Translations under genes and position numbers: made by a program | From: Kitasatospora aureofaciens | GTDB taxonomy: Bacteria > Actinomycetota > Actinomycetes > Streptomycetales > Streptomycetaceae | Length of the DNA: 64,000 nt | Assembly: GCF_019192735.1 (NCBI RefSeq) | Contig: NZ_JAHTKP010000027.1 | Location: forward strand, 1 to 64,000 | Direction: 5' to 3' | The notes under the pieces: model-generated | Databases searched by the model: none | Told to the model about the DNA's origin: nothing | The model's input: the letters and a program-made list of their open reading frames with translations, nothing else | Part shown: positions 1 to 8,711 of the stretch, one piece after another | How the letters are laid out: each line of letters starts with the position of its first letter | Position numbering within the stretch: the first letter of the stretch is position 1

Positions 1-379
1 GACACCCGATCCGGCGACGGACGACACCGCCCCGCCGGCACCAGAGCGATGCCGGCGGGCATCGGACCGCCCAGGCCGGACCAGGCACCCGAGGACGTGA
101 GGAGACCCGCCGCCCCGTCACGGACCGTAGCCAAGAGCTACGCGCCCGGACAGGGACAACTCAAGGAACGCGGGCGACCAGCGCACCCAAAACCGTTCGG
201 GATGCGCGCAGCGACAGGCAATGGGTCCAAGACTCACTCCTGCTCACTGATTAGGAACGGTAGGGCTCGCGGTGTTCGTGGACGAGATGGCTCGGACCGG
301 CGACACCTGAACGGTGCTGGGCGGCCAGGGTCGTTGCGAGGGCAAGACGGTGGACGCGGATTCCGGCCGTACCGGAACG
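1..379. other. Non-coding stretch downstream of the DUF4157 gene
   Basis: I see no convincing gene here; the open frames look like shadows. At 47-64 the bases CGATGCC and GGCATCG pair around a four-base loop. This could be a terminator-like hairpin, but there is no T tract. Confidence 0.4.
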
Positions 380-1681
380 TCAGGCCTCCGCCTCGGCGGC
401 CACCGTGGACAGGTCGACGTTCCAGGTGAAGTTTCCGGCCGGGCGTGCGGTGATGGGGGCCTCCTGTTCGGGGTTGGCGGGGTCGAAGGCCGATTCCAGG
501 GTGTGGGTGACCTCGGGGCTGGTCCAGCACGGCATGCCCCGGTTCCAGGGGGCCGTGTTCCTGGCGACCTTCCAGCGGAACGAGACGCTGTAGGACTTCA
601 GCCAGTACCCGGAAGTCATCTTCGCCGTGGTGGAGAAGCCGGGGTTGTCGTTGAACTCGATCTGGTTCTGGGCGTCGTTGATGACCGCGTCGGTGTAGGG
701 CGGCCGGTAGGGGCCGTCCTGGACCCACTGGCGGTTGGACGCGTGTTCGCCGAACCCCTTCTTCGACTCGATGATCTGCACGCTGGAGTCGGTGACCTCC
801 TGCCAGAAGTGGTAGTTGGTGGAGACTCGCTGCGGGGCGCCCGTCGGGTTCTTCAACCGTGCCACCTGCCGGAATCCGATGCTCTGATCGGCGTGCAGCC
901 GCTGGCTCGACGGTCCGTCGTAGTCCGACTCGAACTCCAGGACGGGCCGGTTGAGGTCGAGGTTCGCCGCGCGGCTCTTGGCCCGGGTGCGGCGCTCCGG
1001 GGGCGGGCTGTTCCCGCTGATGCCCGCGGTCTCCTTGTTCCGCTTGGGCATCCGCTGCACCGCCTCCCCGGCTCGGGGGGACGGGCCCGCTCCGGTCTCG
1101 GCCCCCGCTTCCTCGCGGGCGAGCGGGGCCGACAGGGCGCGGACGGCGTTGGCCTCCGCCTCGCGTTCGTGGCGGTCGGACGGGTCGGAGATCCGCAGAC
1201 CGTCGCCGCGGTCGGTGCCGGCGACCGGCCCCTGGCGCTGCTGGATGACGTGGGTGAGTTCGTGCGCCAGGGTGTGCTGGTCGCCGCCGCCCGCTCCGAG
1301 CACCACGTGGTTGCCCGAGGTGTAGGCGCGGGCGCCGACCTCGGCCGCGGAGGCGCGCGCCGTGCTGCCGGTGTGCAGCCGCACGTCGGAGAAGTCGGCC
1401 CCGAGACGGGTCTCCATCTCGCGGCGGGTGGTCGTGTCCAGCGGCCGTCCGGCGGTCCGTAGCACCTGGTGCACCAGGGAGCGCTGGAGCGGCAGCTCGT
1501 CCTGCCCGCCGGTGCCGCCGGACCCGCGTCGCGCCTGCTCGACCAGGCGGGTCACCGCGGCGTTGCCGATGGTCCGTTGCAGGGCGAGGGCGGTTCCGGA
1601 CCTCGGGCCCGGCCGCACCGCGTGGGTGGCGGCGGGGGCGGGGCCCCGGTCGGCTCGCCGGTCCGGTTCGTGAGCGCGCAC
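380..1681 (-). CDS. DUF4157 (eCIS core domain) protein with uncharacterised C-terminal domain; candidate CIS cargo
   Basis: This protein has 433 residues. I chose the GTG at 1681 because AAGGAGG/GGAAGG lies just upstream; the open frame extends further, to 2089, without a ribosome site or coding character. Residues about 34-47 carry an LQR motif (LQRTIGNAAVTRLV). Residues about 65-149 form a DUF4157 domain with HELTH (140-144), an HExxH-type metal site. A polar linker with VQRMPKRN follows, then about 190 residues (240-433) rich in aromatics and predicted beta strand that I do not recognise. DUF4157 is the most frequent marker domain of eCIS loci and is found on many cargo proteins. The location beside the CIS operon, on the opposite strand, fits a cargo or an accessory maturation factor. 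The cargo role is inference. Confidence 0.8.
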   Translation of the reverse strand: MRAHEPDRRADRGPAPAATHAVRPGPRSGTALALQRTIGNAAVTRLVEQARRGSGGTGGQDELPLQRSLVHQVLRTAGRPLDTTTRREMETRLGADFSDVRLHTGSTARASAAEVGARAYTSGNHVVLGAGGGDQHTLAHELTHVIQQRQGPVAGTDRGDGLRISDPSDRHEREAEANAVRALSAPLAREEAGAETGAGPSPRAGEAVQRMPKRNKETAGISGNSPPPERRTRAKSRAANLDLNRPVLEFESDYDGPSSQRLHADQSIGFRQVARLKNPTGAPQRVSTNYHFWQEVTDSSVQIIESKKGFGEHASNRQWVQDGPYRPPYTDAVINDAQNQIEFNDNPGFSTTAKMTSGYWLKSYSVSFRWKVARNTAPWNRGMPCWTSPEVTHTLESAFDPANPEQEAPITARPAGNFTWNVDLSTVAAEAEA

Positions 1682-2108
1682 GGCGATCGGGTTCCTTCCT
1701 CCTTGTGGCGATTCGGTGCAAATACTGCTCCGGTCGCGCCTCTGGTGCGGGAACAGCGCAACGCTACTGCCGGACCGACGGAACGTCAGCAGCGCGCCGG
1801 GGCAGACTCCACCGTCCGCGGGGGGACGGACCGGCTGCCCGCCAGGGCCTGGCGGGTTTCCCCGGGAGGGCAGGTCGGTCGAGCCGCTGCGGTTCGACCG
1901 GGTTGTCGGTGGGTGCTCGAACCAGTCAGGGTATCCATCGGGTGTTGACATGGTCACGGGGCGTGAGAGGAGATGGAGAAGGGGGAGGCTGCGGAGATCA
2001 ACGGGTCGGTCCCGACGGAAGGGGCCGTTGACATCGTTGGGGCATCGGGTGCACCTTTCCGGTCCGGTTTCCCGGGGAAGGAAGGTCACCCTGCACCTGC
2101 ACGCCGAT
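1682..2108. other. Intergenic region upstream of the DUF4157 gene
   Basis: This 427-bp stretch separates two minus-strand genes. It should hold the promoter of the DUF4157 gene. The only clear element is the ribosome site just upstream of 1681. I could not assign a -35/-10 pair. Confidence 0.4.
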
Positions 2109-3518
2109 TCAGTTCCCCTGCCTGATGTCGCTCAGGGCTCCGCTGATGTTGAGGAGTTCGTGGCACGTCGACGCCTGCTTGCCCGAGGCCGGGGTGCCCG
2201 GAGACTCGCAGGTCACGTTCACCGTCACTGCCTGGTCCTCGGGGACCTGGATGGGAGTCACCCAGTGGTAGTCCTGGTTGCGGAAGGTCTCCAAAGCGAT
2301 GGTGGTGATCGTCTGCTTGCCGGCCGTGATGGTCAACAGTCCTTGGTCTCCTTGGAAGTTGGCGACCACGATGTCGGTGATGTCGAAGACCTTGCCGTGC
2401 GGCACCTGGTAACTGCCCGCCGACGAGGCGCCGTTCGCGGTCTGCACGTCGATCGTGGCGGAGCTCTGCTGTCCGGTTCCCGGCACCGCCAGGCCCGGGC
2501 CGGTGCCGCGGCTGCCGGCGCCGGCGCTCGGCTGCCCGGCGCTCGGCTTGCCCTGGCCGTTGGTGCTCCCCCCGGAGGGGGCCGTCGGTGCACCGTCGGA
2601 GGGTGCGGCGGCGGTCGGACCCGGCGCGGCACTCTGCTGGGCGACGGCCTGCTCGGCGGCCTGCTTCGCGGAGCTGCGCACCGCCGGGCGGACCAGGGCG
2701 AACCAGGCCAGCAGCAACGCGAGCAACGCCGCCAGGAGGGCGAGCAGCCACTTGGGGAGGATCGACAGCTGGGTGAACTCGCCCTCCAGGACCGGACTCT
2801 GAATGGCAGTCAAGGGACCGCCGGCCGGTGCGGTCTCGGCCTTGCCGGCCGCTCCCTTGCCGTCCGTGTCCTTGCCGCCCGGGCCCTGCCCGGCCGCGCC
2901 CTTGCCGGCCGCGCCCTCCTCCGGGCCGACCGTGACCTCGAACGGCCAGGAGGCCGGTTTGCCGAACCAGATCAGCTTGCGGGCACGCGCCTGCAGCCGC
3001 ATCTCGCCGGACTCGCCGGGTTCGAGGCGCAGCCGCTCCGGGGTGACCCGGAACCGCAGTTCCTCGCCGGCCTGCCCGGGAGTGAGGACCACGGTGCCGG
3101 GAGTGTTCCCGAGATTGCGCACCGACGTCCGGTAGCGTCCGCGCAGCCAGCCGCGACGGCGGCGGGGCGCGAGCGCGGCCTGCAGCTCGTGGAACGGCGT
3201 CACGGTGACCGTGGTCTCCGGAACCGTCACCAGCTCGGGGCGCTCGGCCGGCAGCACCCGGATGCCGAGCGGGAATTCACCGGCCCGCGCGGCGGGCGAA
3301 CGCGGCGGGGCCAGGCGCACCGTCACCGTCGCGGACGTCCCCGGGTAGAGGGACACCCGGGCCGGCTCGACCGTCGTCCACGCGGCACAGTCGCCGACCA
3401 CCTCCAGCGAGTACGCCTCAACGATGTCGAGGCCGTTGCGTACCGTCAGGGTCGTGGTGGCCACGACACCGGGCGCCACCGTCAGTGCGGGCAGGCCGAG
3501 TTCGGCGGATGTGGTCAT
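2109..3518 (-). CDS. Membrane-anchored protein with Ig-like N-terminal domains, CIS-associated
   Basis: The protein has 469 residues and starts at the ATG at 3518; the frame upstream lacks coding character. There is no signal peptide. Residues 1-200 look like two Ig/CARDB-like beta domains of the kind found in NEW3/COG1470 proteins. A Gly/Ala/Lys linker (200-240) is followed by one hydrophobic helix (about 257-277, LLALLAALLALLLAWFALV). A Pro/Ser/Gly-rich stalk and a C-terminal beta-rich domain of about 120 residues with two cysteines complete it. Predicted topology is cytoplasmic N-domain and exterior C-domain. That is the same layout as the protein at 23695, so both could connect the cytoplasmic CIS to the membrane. 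It diverges from the LuxR-type regulator. Such genes are often labelled 'hydrolytic protein', but I see no catalytic motif. Confidence 0.7.
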   Translation of the reverse strand: MTTSAELGLPALTVAPGVVATTTLTVRNGLDIVEAYSLEVVGDCAAWTTVEPARVSLYPGTSATVTVRLAPPRSPAARAGEFPLGIRVLPAERPELVTVPETTVTVTPFHELQAALAPRRRRGWLRGRYRTSVRNLGNTPGTVVLTPGQAGEELRFRVTPERLRLEPGESGEMRLQARARKLIWFGKPASWPFEVTVGPEEGAAGKGAAGQGPGGKDTDGKGAAGKAETAPAGGPLTAIQSPVLEGEFTQLSILPKWLLALLAALLALLLAWFALVRPAVRSSAKQAAEQAVAQQSAAPGPTAAAPSDGAPTAPSGGSTNGQGKPSAGQPSAGAGSRGTGPGLAVPGTGQQSSATIDVQTANGASSAGSYQVPHGKVFDITDIVVANFQGDQGLLTITAGKQTITTIALETFRNQDYHWVTPIQVPEDQAVTVNVTCESPGTPASGKQASTCHELLNISGALSDIRQGN

Positions 3519-3563
3519 AGCGTGACGGTAGGACCGCCGGCCCGTCCGCGGAGAGGGCCGTGC

Positions 3564-3591
3564 GGGCAAGCCGTGGGCACACCCCTTGCCC
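3564..3591. promoter_or_regulatory. Inverted repeat in the divergent promoter region
   Basis: GGGCAAG (3564-3570) and CTTGCCC (3585-3591) form a perfect seven-base inverted repeat with a 14-base spacer. It lies in the 215-bp gap between the divergent genes at 3518 and 3734. It is a plausible operator for the adjacent LuxR-type protein. That assignment is inference from position only. Confidence 0.35.
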
Positions 3592-3733
3592 CGTGCGGAC
3601 AGGCCGCCCCTGCCCGGTGCTGTCGTGGCGCAGCGCGCGATCCGGGCGCCCGCCCCACCCAGGCCCACGGCCGGCTCCGCCCCACGGCGGCCGACCGTCA
3701 CCACCGCAGGTCCACTGGAGAATGGAGTGTTCG

Positions 3734-4477
3734 ATGACGTCGACCGACACATCCCGTGAGGAGGTCGTCACCACCCGGCGGACCCCGGTGGCACCGCGGT
3801 CCGGCAGCGCCCGTCCTTCCGGGCCGGGCGTCCCCGTCCAGGTGCGCGGCAAGCAGGGCCAGGTACGCGTGGCGGTGTACGCGGAGGACCTCATCCTGCA
3901 GACCGGCGTGGTCCAACAGCTGCGCCAGCGGCCCGAGGTGGAGCTGTTGAGCGAGGGCGAGGCGGGAAAGGCGGAGGTCTCCCTGCTGGTGGTCGACGCC
4001 CTGACCGAGGCGGTGGCCGAGCACCTGCGCCGGCTGCGGCTCGCCACATCGGGTCGAATAGGCCTGGTGGTGGGCCACTTCGAGGCCGGCGGGCTGCAGA
4101 CGATCGTCGAGTGCGGGGTCGCCGCGGTGCTGCGCCGCTCGGAGGCGGACCAGGACCGGCTGGTGCACCTCATCACCGCCCTCGCCAACGGTGAGGGCGT
4201 GATGCCCGGGGACCTGCTCGGTGAGCTGCTCGACCGGATCGGGAAACTCCAACGCACCGTGCTCGACGGGCGGGGTCTGACTCTGTCGACCCTGACGGCC
4301 CGGGAGGCGGAGATGCTCCGGCTGGTTGCCGAGGGCTTCGACACGAGTGAGATCGCGGCCAAGACCTCCTACTCCGAACGCACCGTCAAGAACGTGCTGC
4401 ACGAGATCATCACGCGGCTGGACCTGCGCAACCGGGCGCACGCGGTGGGGTTCGCCATGCGGCGCGGTCTGATCTGA
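3734..4477 (+). CDS. LuxR/NarL-type transcriptional regulator of the CIS locus with atypical receiver
   Basis: This gene encodes 247 residues. The ATG at 3734 is chosen because GGAG lies 6-7 bases upstream; the ATG at 3722 is too close to its possible ribosome site. A receiver-like fold occupies about residues 35-165. An Asp is retained in the acceptor strand (SLLVVDAL), but the usual Lys is Arg (VLRRSE) and the switch Thr/Ser is not evident. It may therefore not behave as a normal phospho-receiver. The C-terminus is a LuxR helix-turn-helix starting at LTLSTLTAREAEMLRLVAEG and containing SERTVKNVLHEIITRL. No kinase gene is adjacent. Its place at the head of the locus suggests it controls CIS expression, as LuxR-type regulators do in related Streptomyces loci. 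Confidence 0.85.
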   Translation: MTSTDTSREEVVTTRRTPVAPRSGSARPSGPGVPVQVRGKQGQVRVAVYAEDLILQTGVVQQLRQRPEVELLSEGEAGKAEVSLLVVDALTEAVAEHLRRLRLATSGRIGLVVGHFEAGGLQTIVECGVAAVLRRSEADQDRLVHLITALANGEGVMPGDLLGELLDRIGKLQRTVLDGRGLTLSTLTAREAEMLRLVAEGFDTSEIAAKTSYSERTVKNVLHEIITRLDLRNRAHAVGFAMRRGLI

Positions 4478-4563
4478 GGGCCACGGCTCTGAGGGCCGCG
4501 GCTCTGAGGGCCGCGGCTCTGAGGGCCACGGCTCTGAGGGGCACGACTCCGAGGGCCGTGACC
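4474..4563 (+). repeat. Six tandem 15-bp repeats directly after the regulator
   Basis: The unit CTGAGGGCCRCGGCT occurs six times in tandem. Copies 1-4 are near-identical and copies 5-6 have diverged. The first copy contains the regulator's TGA stop, so each unit would give another in-frame TGA. It occupies the gap before the secreted-protein gene. Confidence 0.85.
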
Positions 4564-4698
4564 GTCCACGACCGCGGCGTCCTGCCCTTCGGGGACACAG
4601 GTTGTTACCCCCGGCTCGGGCACCCGGGCTCTGTTCCCGGGCGCCCGAGCCGGTGAGACTGCCGGGGAGACCGCCCCTGCCACCCTGTGAGGTCGAGC

Positions 4699-7600
4699 GT
4701 GATCGGCGCCACCGGCACTCCCCGCTCCATCCGGCGGCCGGCCCGGGCCGCCGTCGCGGTACTGCTCGCGCTGGCGGCGGCCGTCGTGACCCTGGGCTCC
4801 GCCCCCGGAGGGCAGGGCGGCCCCGCGGGCCCGGCCGCCACGGCCGAACCGGCCGGTGGCCGGATCGTCTTCGCCGGCACGAACCACCGCGGCCTCGGCC
4901 GGGTGACCGGCACGGCTTCCAGCACCCCGCTGTTCGGCCCCGGCCCGATCCACTTCGACCAGGACCCCTCGGCCCGGGGCGGCGAGCTGGTCTTCACCAG
5001 CCTGCGGGACGGCCCGCTGCCGCAGGTGTACCTGCGCGACGCGGCCGGCGCGGTGCACAGGCTCACCACCGGTATGGACACCGCCCACCCCGCGCCGGCC
5101 CCGGACGGCAAGGCCGTCGTCTTCGAGGCGCTGGAGCCCACCGGGACCGGCAGCACCTCCCAGCACGTCCTGTGGGTGGTCAACCGGGACGGCACCGGGC
5201 TGCGCCGGCTGACCGACGGCTCGGCCGACGAGACGCATCCGACGGTCTCGCCCGACGGCCGGTGGGTCGCGTACGCCTGCACCGGCGACCCGGCGCACAC
5301 CCAGATCTACCTGCGGCCGTTCACCGGCGGCGCGCCGATCAAGGTCACCAACGTGACCAGCGGGAACGCCGTGGACCCGACCTGGAACCCGCTGAACGAC
5401 GACGAGCACCGCAACCAGATCGTCTACACCTGGGACCAGGGCGACCGGGGCCGCACCCTGATGCTCACCTCGCCCACCGGCGGAGACAAGGCGTTCTTTC
5501 CCGGCACCGGCTCCACCTGGAAGACCGGCTCCGCCTCCTGGCTGCCCGACGGCAGCGGGGTCCTCTTCCTGAGCCCCGACCGGCTCACCCCCACGGCCCC
5601 GGTCCAGCAGGCCGACCCGCCCCAGTCGCCGGTCGTGAACCTGTACCGCGCGCCGACCTGCTCCTGTACCGACCCCCAACTGCTCTACAGCACCAACCGG
5701 TTGATCGCGACGCCGGCCTGGCTGGGCGGACAGGCCGACGGCGGGCCCCTGGTGGAGCAGACCAGCGCCTCCGCCGCCGACGTCGCCGACCTGCAGGACG
5801 TCCGCCCCGACGGGGCCGACCCGCGCGACCTGGGCATCAGCGTGCTCAGGGAGGACCCGGCCGCCGACACCAACACCGATCCCGACCCGGCGGCCGACCC
5901 GCTCTTCCACCCCCGCCCCGGCTACGACCCGTGGTACGAGCGGCAGGCCTACACGCCCGACGGCCGGCAGATCGTGGTGACCCGCTACGAGGACTCGCCG
6001 ACCGGGCGGATCGAACGGATCTGGCTGGCCGACGCCGACGGCTCGAACCCGCACCCGATGAACCTGGCCGGGCGCGGCCCGAACGACCGGGACACCGACC
6101 CTTCCTTCTCGCCGGACGGCAAGCTGATCGTGTTCAGCCGCAGCTCCCCGGGCGGCGGTCAGGAGCCGCCGCGTCCGGGGCGGATCGTGATCGCCCAGGT
6201 GTCCACGGGGGCGATCGTCGGCACCGTCGAGCCGCCGGCCGGCCGGCAGGGGGCCTCGGACGGCGAGCCCTTCTGGTCCCCCGACGGCAAGCTGATCGCC
6301 TTCTCCAGGACCGCGGTGATCAACGGCAACGCCGGCAACGTGCACGTCTGGACCGTGCCCGCCGACGACCTCGCCCGGCAGACCGACCTGAGCCGGGCGG
6401 TCTGCCCGGGCACCTGCAACGTCATCGACGACAGCCCCGGGTTCTCGCCCGACGGCCGGCGCATCGCCTTCAACCGCAAGGCCGGCGACGGCGGGAACAA
6501 CCGGCAGGACGGACTGCTGGTCACCTCGCCCACCGGCGGCGACTGCACGGTGGTCCTGCCCGCCGGGCTCCGCGGGGACAAGGACGCCTGCACCCGGCCG
6601 CTGCCCGACACCTCCGCCACCGGCCCGTACCAGCCCCGCGACGTCGCCTGGACGGCGAACGCCGCGCAGCTGGTGCTCAGCTCCCGCCGGGCCCTGCCGC
6701 CGAACTCACCGGAGGGGCTGGCCGTCTACGACTTCGCGACCGGCACGCTCACCCCGCTCGACCGGCGGCTGCCGGGACGCCAGAAGGAACCGGCCGTCCA
6801 GCAGTCCGTCGACCTGGCGCTGAGCGCGCCCGCCCGGACCCCCGCCGTCCCCGTCGACACCGCCACCGACGTGGTGATCACCGTCACCAACAAGGGCCCC
6901 GCGCCCTCGCCCGGCACCGTCCTCACGGCCTCGGTGCCGACCGGCGCCCGGCTCGGCGGGCTGACCAGCCCGGTCGGGCAGTGCGACGCCGGGGCGTTGC
7001 GCTGCGACCTCGGCACCCTGGCACCGGGTGCGGAGGTCCGGGTGACCGCCACCCTGATCGGCACCCGGAGCGGCCCGCAGCCGTTCGGCTGGAGCGTCAC
7101 CGGGACGGTGGTCGACCCGAACCCCGAGGACGACTCCGCCGAGACGATCCTGTCGGTGCTGGACACACCGACCCCCTCGCCGACCCCCTCGCCGACTCCT
7201 TCGCCGACTCCTTCGCCGACTCCTTCGCCGACTCCTTCGCCGACCCCGTCGCCGTCACCGTCCACCACGCCGGCCCCGTCACCGACTGCCTCACCGACCC
7301 CCTCGCCGACCCCCGCACCACCGCCCGGTTCGTCCACCCCCCACCGGCAGCCCGGGTCGCCGGCCGGCCCGGGAGTGGCGGTCGACGCCCAGCCCGACCC
7401 CGGCTACGTCGGTGGCCACGTGACCGTCAGTTACACCGTGCGCAACAGCGGGCGGGCCCTCGCAACGGGGCTGCGCCTGTCGCTCGGCCTGCCCGCGGGG
7501 GTGCCCACCGAGGCGTTGCCCCCGGGCTGCCGGGGCGGGACCTGTGCTCTGGCAGACCTGTCCCCGGGCGGCAGCCAGGTGGTCCGGGTGGTGCTGTCAC

Positions 7601-8004
7601 CGGTGGCGGCGCTGGACACCACGGTCACTGCGGAGCTGACCACCACCGGCACCGACGCCGACCCGGGCCCGCACCGGGCCGGCACCCCGCTGCGCATCCT
7701 CCAGCCCCGCATCGTCGCCGTGCCGCCGATCGGCAAGCCCGGCTTCGTGACCTCCGTCCGCGGCGTGGACTTCCCGCCCGGCGTGCCGGTGCGCTTCACC
7801 TGGCAGCCCGGCATCACCGCCGCGGCCGCGCCCACCTACCCGCGGGCCGACGGCACCTTCGCGGGCCAGCTGCTCATCCTCCCCAAGGACGAGACGGGCC
7901 CGCGGACCATCACCGCCGACGGCCCCGGATTCTCCCCGGTGACCTGCCCCTTCCTCGTGGTGGAGGGCAGCATCGGCCCGCCGGGGGAGGTGGATCGGCG
8001 GTGA
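4699..8004 (+). CDS. Large secreted protein with PD40/TolB-like propeller and CARDB/DUF11-type domains, first gene of the CIS operon
   Basis: The protein has about 1101 residues. I prefer the GTG at 4699 (GAGG six bases upstream); a GTG at 4687 is possible. A signal peptide follows (RRPARAAVAVLLALAAAVV). Over about 640 residues, repeated blocks of the form SPDGxxIxFxR and PDGRWVAYACT indicate a TolB/PD40 beta-propeller. A DUF11/CARDB-like domain follows near residue 700. A PTPSP-repeat stalk of about 55 residues is encoded by a 12-bp DNA repeat near 7185-7240. A second CARDB-like domain and a final Ig-like domain end it. The stop overlaps the next start (GTGA), so it is co-translated with CIS genes although secreted. 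Its role is unknown; wall or surface binding is a guess. Confidence 0.75.
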   Translation: MIGATGTPRSIRRPARAAVAVLLALAAAVVTLGSAPGGQGGPAGPAATAEPAGGRIVFAGTNHRGLGRVTGTASSTPLFGPGPIHFDQDPSARGGELVFTSLRDGPLPQVYLRDAAGAVHRLTTGMDTAHPAPAPDGKAVVFEALEPTGTGSTSQHVLWVVNRDGTGLRRLTDGSADETHPTVSPDGRWVAYACTGDPAHTQIYLRPFTGGAPIKVTNVTSGNAVDPTWNPLNDDEHRNQIVYTWDQGDRGRTLMLTSPTGGDKAFFPGTGSTWKTGSASWLPDGSGVLFLSPDRLTPTAPVQQADPPQSPVVNLYRAPTCSCTDPQLLYSTNRLIATPAWLGGQADGGPLVEQTSASAADVADLQDVRPDGADPRDLGISVLREDPAADTNTDPDPAADPLFHPRPGYDPWYERQAYTPDGRQIVVTRYEDSPTGRIERIWLADADGSNPHPMNLAGRGPNDRDTDPSFSPDGKLIVFSRSSPGGGQEPPRPGRIVIAQVSTGAIVGTVEPPAGRQGASDGEPFWSPDGKLIAFSRTAVINGNAGNVHVWTVPADDLARQTDLSRAVCPGTCNVIDDSPGFSPDGRRIAFNRKAGDGGNNRQDGLLVTSPTGGDCTVVLPAGLRGDKDACTRPLPDTSATGPYQPRDVAWTANAAQLVLSSRRALPPNSPEGLAVYDFATGTLTPLDRRLPGRQKEPAVQQSVDLALSAPARTPAVPVDTATDVVITVTNKGPAPSPGTVLTASVPTGARLGGLTSPVGQCDAGALRCDLGTLAPGAEVRVTATLIGTRSGPQPFGWSVTGTVVDPNPEDDSAETILSVLDTPTPSPTPSPTPSPTPSPTPSPTPSPTPSPSPSTTPAPSPTASPTPSPTPAPPPGSSTPHRQPGSPAGPGVAVDAQPDPGYVGGHVTVSYTVRNSGRALATGLRLSLGLPAGVPTEALPPGCRGGTCALADLSPGGSQVVRVVLSPVAALDTTVTAELTTTGTDADPGPHRAGTPLRILQPRIVAVPPIGKPGFVTSVRGVDFPPGVPVRFTWQPGITAAAAPTYPRADGTFAGQLLILPKDETGPRTITADGPGFSPVTCPFLVVEGSIGPPGEVDRR

Positions 8005-8711
8005 TCCACGAGGTCGACGAGGCGCTGCGGCTGCTGCTCGCCGAGGCCGGTCTGCCGGAGCGCGGGGTCGAGGTGGTGTTCGACGCGCCCACCCGGGACC
8101 TGGCGGCCCGGCGCATCGCGCCGACGGTCGACGTCTTCCTCTACGGGATCCGCGAGGAGACGGGTCGTCGGCAGGCCGGCGCCGTCGCCGAGCACGACGC
8201 GGACGGCGTGGTGGTCGGCCACCGTGCCGCGCCCCGCTGGTTCGAACTGGCCTACCTGGTCACCGTCTGGACCAACCGGCCGCAGGACGAACACCGGCTG
8301 CTGGCCGAGGTGTTGCAGTGCCTGACCGCCGTGGACGCGCTGCCCGCCCGGGTACTCACCGGGACGCTCGCCCGGCTCGGACTGACCGTCGGGCTCGACA
8401 TCGCGGGGCGCGACACGGGCCTGCCGTCGGTGTCCGACGTCTGGTCCGGGCTCGGTGGGGAGCTGCGGCCCTCGATCGACCTCAGGGTGCTCGCCCCCCT
8501 GCCCGGCGCGCTCCTCCCCGCGGGACCGCCGGTCACCGAGGGGCTGGTGGTGCGCGCCGAGGACACCACCAGGGAGGGCCCGGCACCCGCCGACGGCCCG
8601 GGCCGCCGACTGCGCTACCACGGTGGCGCGGACCCCGGACCGGACGGCTTCGCCGCGCCCCGGGACCGCGCGCTGCCGCCGGGCCGTCGGCCGCGGGGCG
8701 GGGCGCGATGA
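8001..8711 (+). CDS. DUF4255 (Pvc16/Afp16-like) CIS tail-terminator protein
   Basis: This gene encodes 236 residues and starts with a GTG that overlaps the previous stop by four bases. The first 180 residues match the DUF4255/Pvc16 N-terminal family: an opening VIHEVDEALRLLLAEAGL, then VDVFLYGIREE and WFELAYLVTVWT, followed by LLAEVLQCLTAVDALPA. In Photorhabdus PVC and Serratia Afp this protein caps the membrane-distal end of the tube and sheath and ends polymerisation. The C-terminal 50 residues are charged and low in complexity. It overlaps the ATPase gene by ATGA. Confidence 0.88.
   Translation: MIHEVDEALRLLLAEAGLPERGVEVVFDAPTRDLAARRIAPTVDVFLYGIREETGRRQAGAVAEHDADGVVVGHRAAPRWFELAYLVTVWTNRPQDEHRLLAEVLQCLTAVDALPARVLTGTLARLGLTVGLDIAGRDTGLPSVSDVWSGLGGELRPSIDLRVLAPLPGALLPAGPPVTEGLVVRAEDTTREGPAPADGPGRRLRYHGGADPGPDGFAAPRDRALPPGRRPRGGAR

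Noticed and set aside
380..1681. HELTH motif read as an active secreted metalloprotease
   Set aside because: DUF4157 proteins share this HExxH-like motif widely. There is no signal peptide, and no proteolytic role follows from the motif alone.
4369..6345. Long minus-strand open frames opposite the secreted protein, and similar ones at 8615-11215, 10665-12734, 18012-20141 and 21096-23063
   Set aside because: They are antisense shadows caused by GC-rich third positions; their translations are Arg/Pro/Gly-rich and match no family, while the plus strand encodes recognised proteins.
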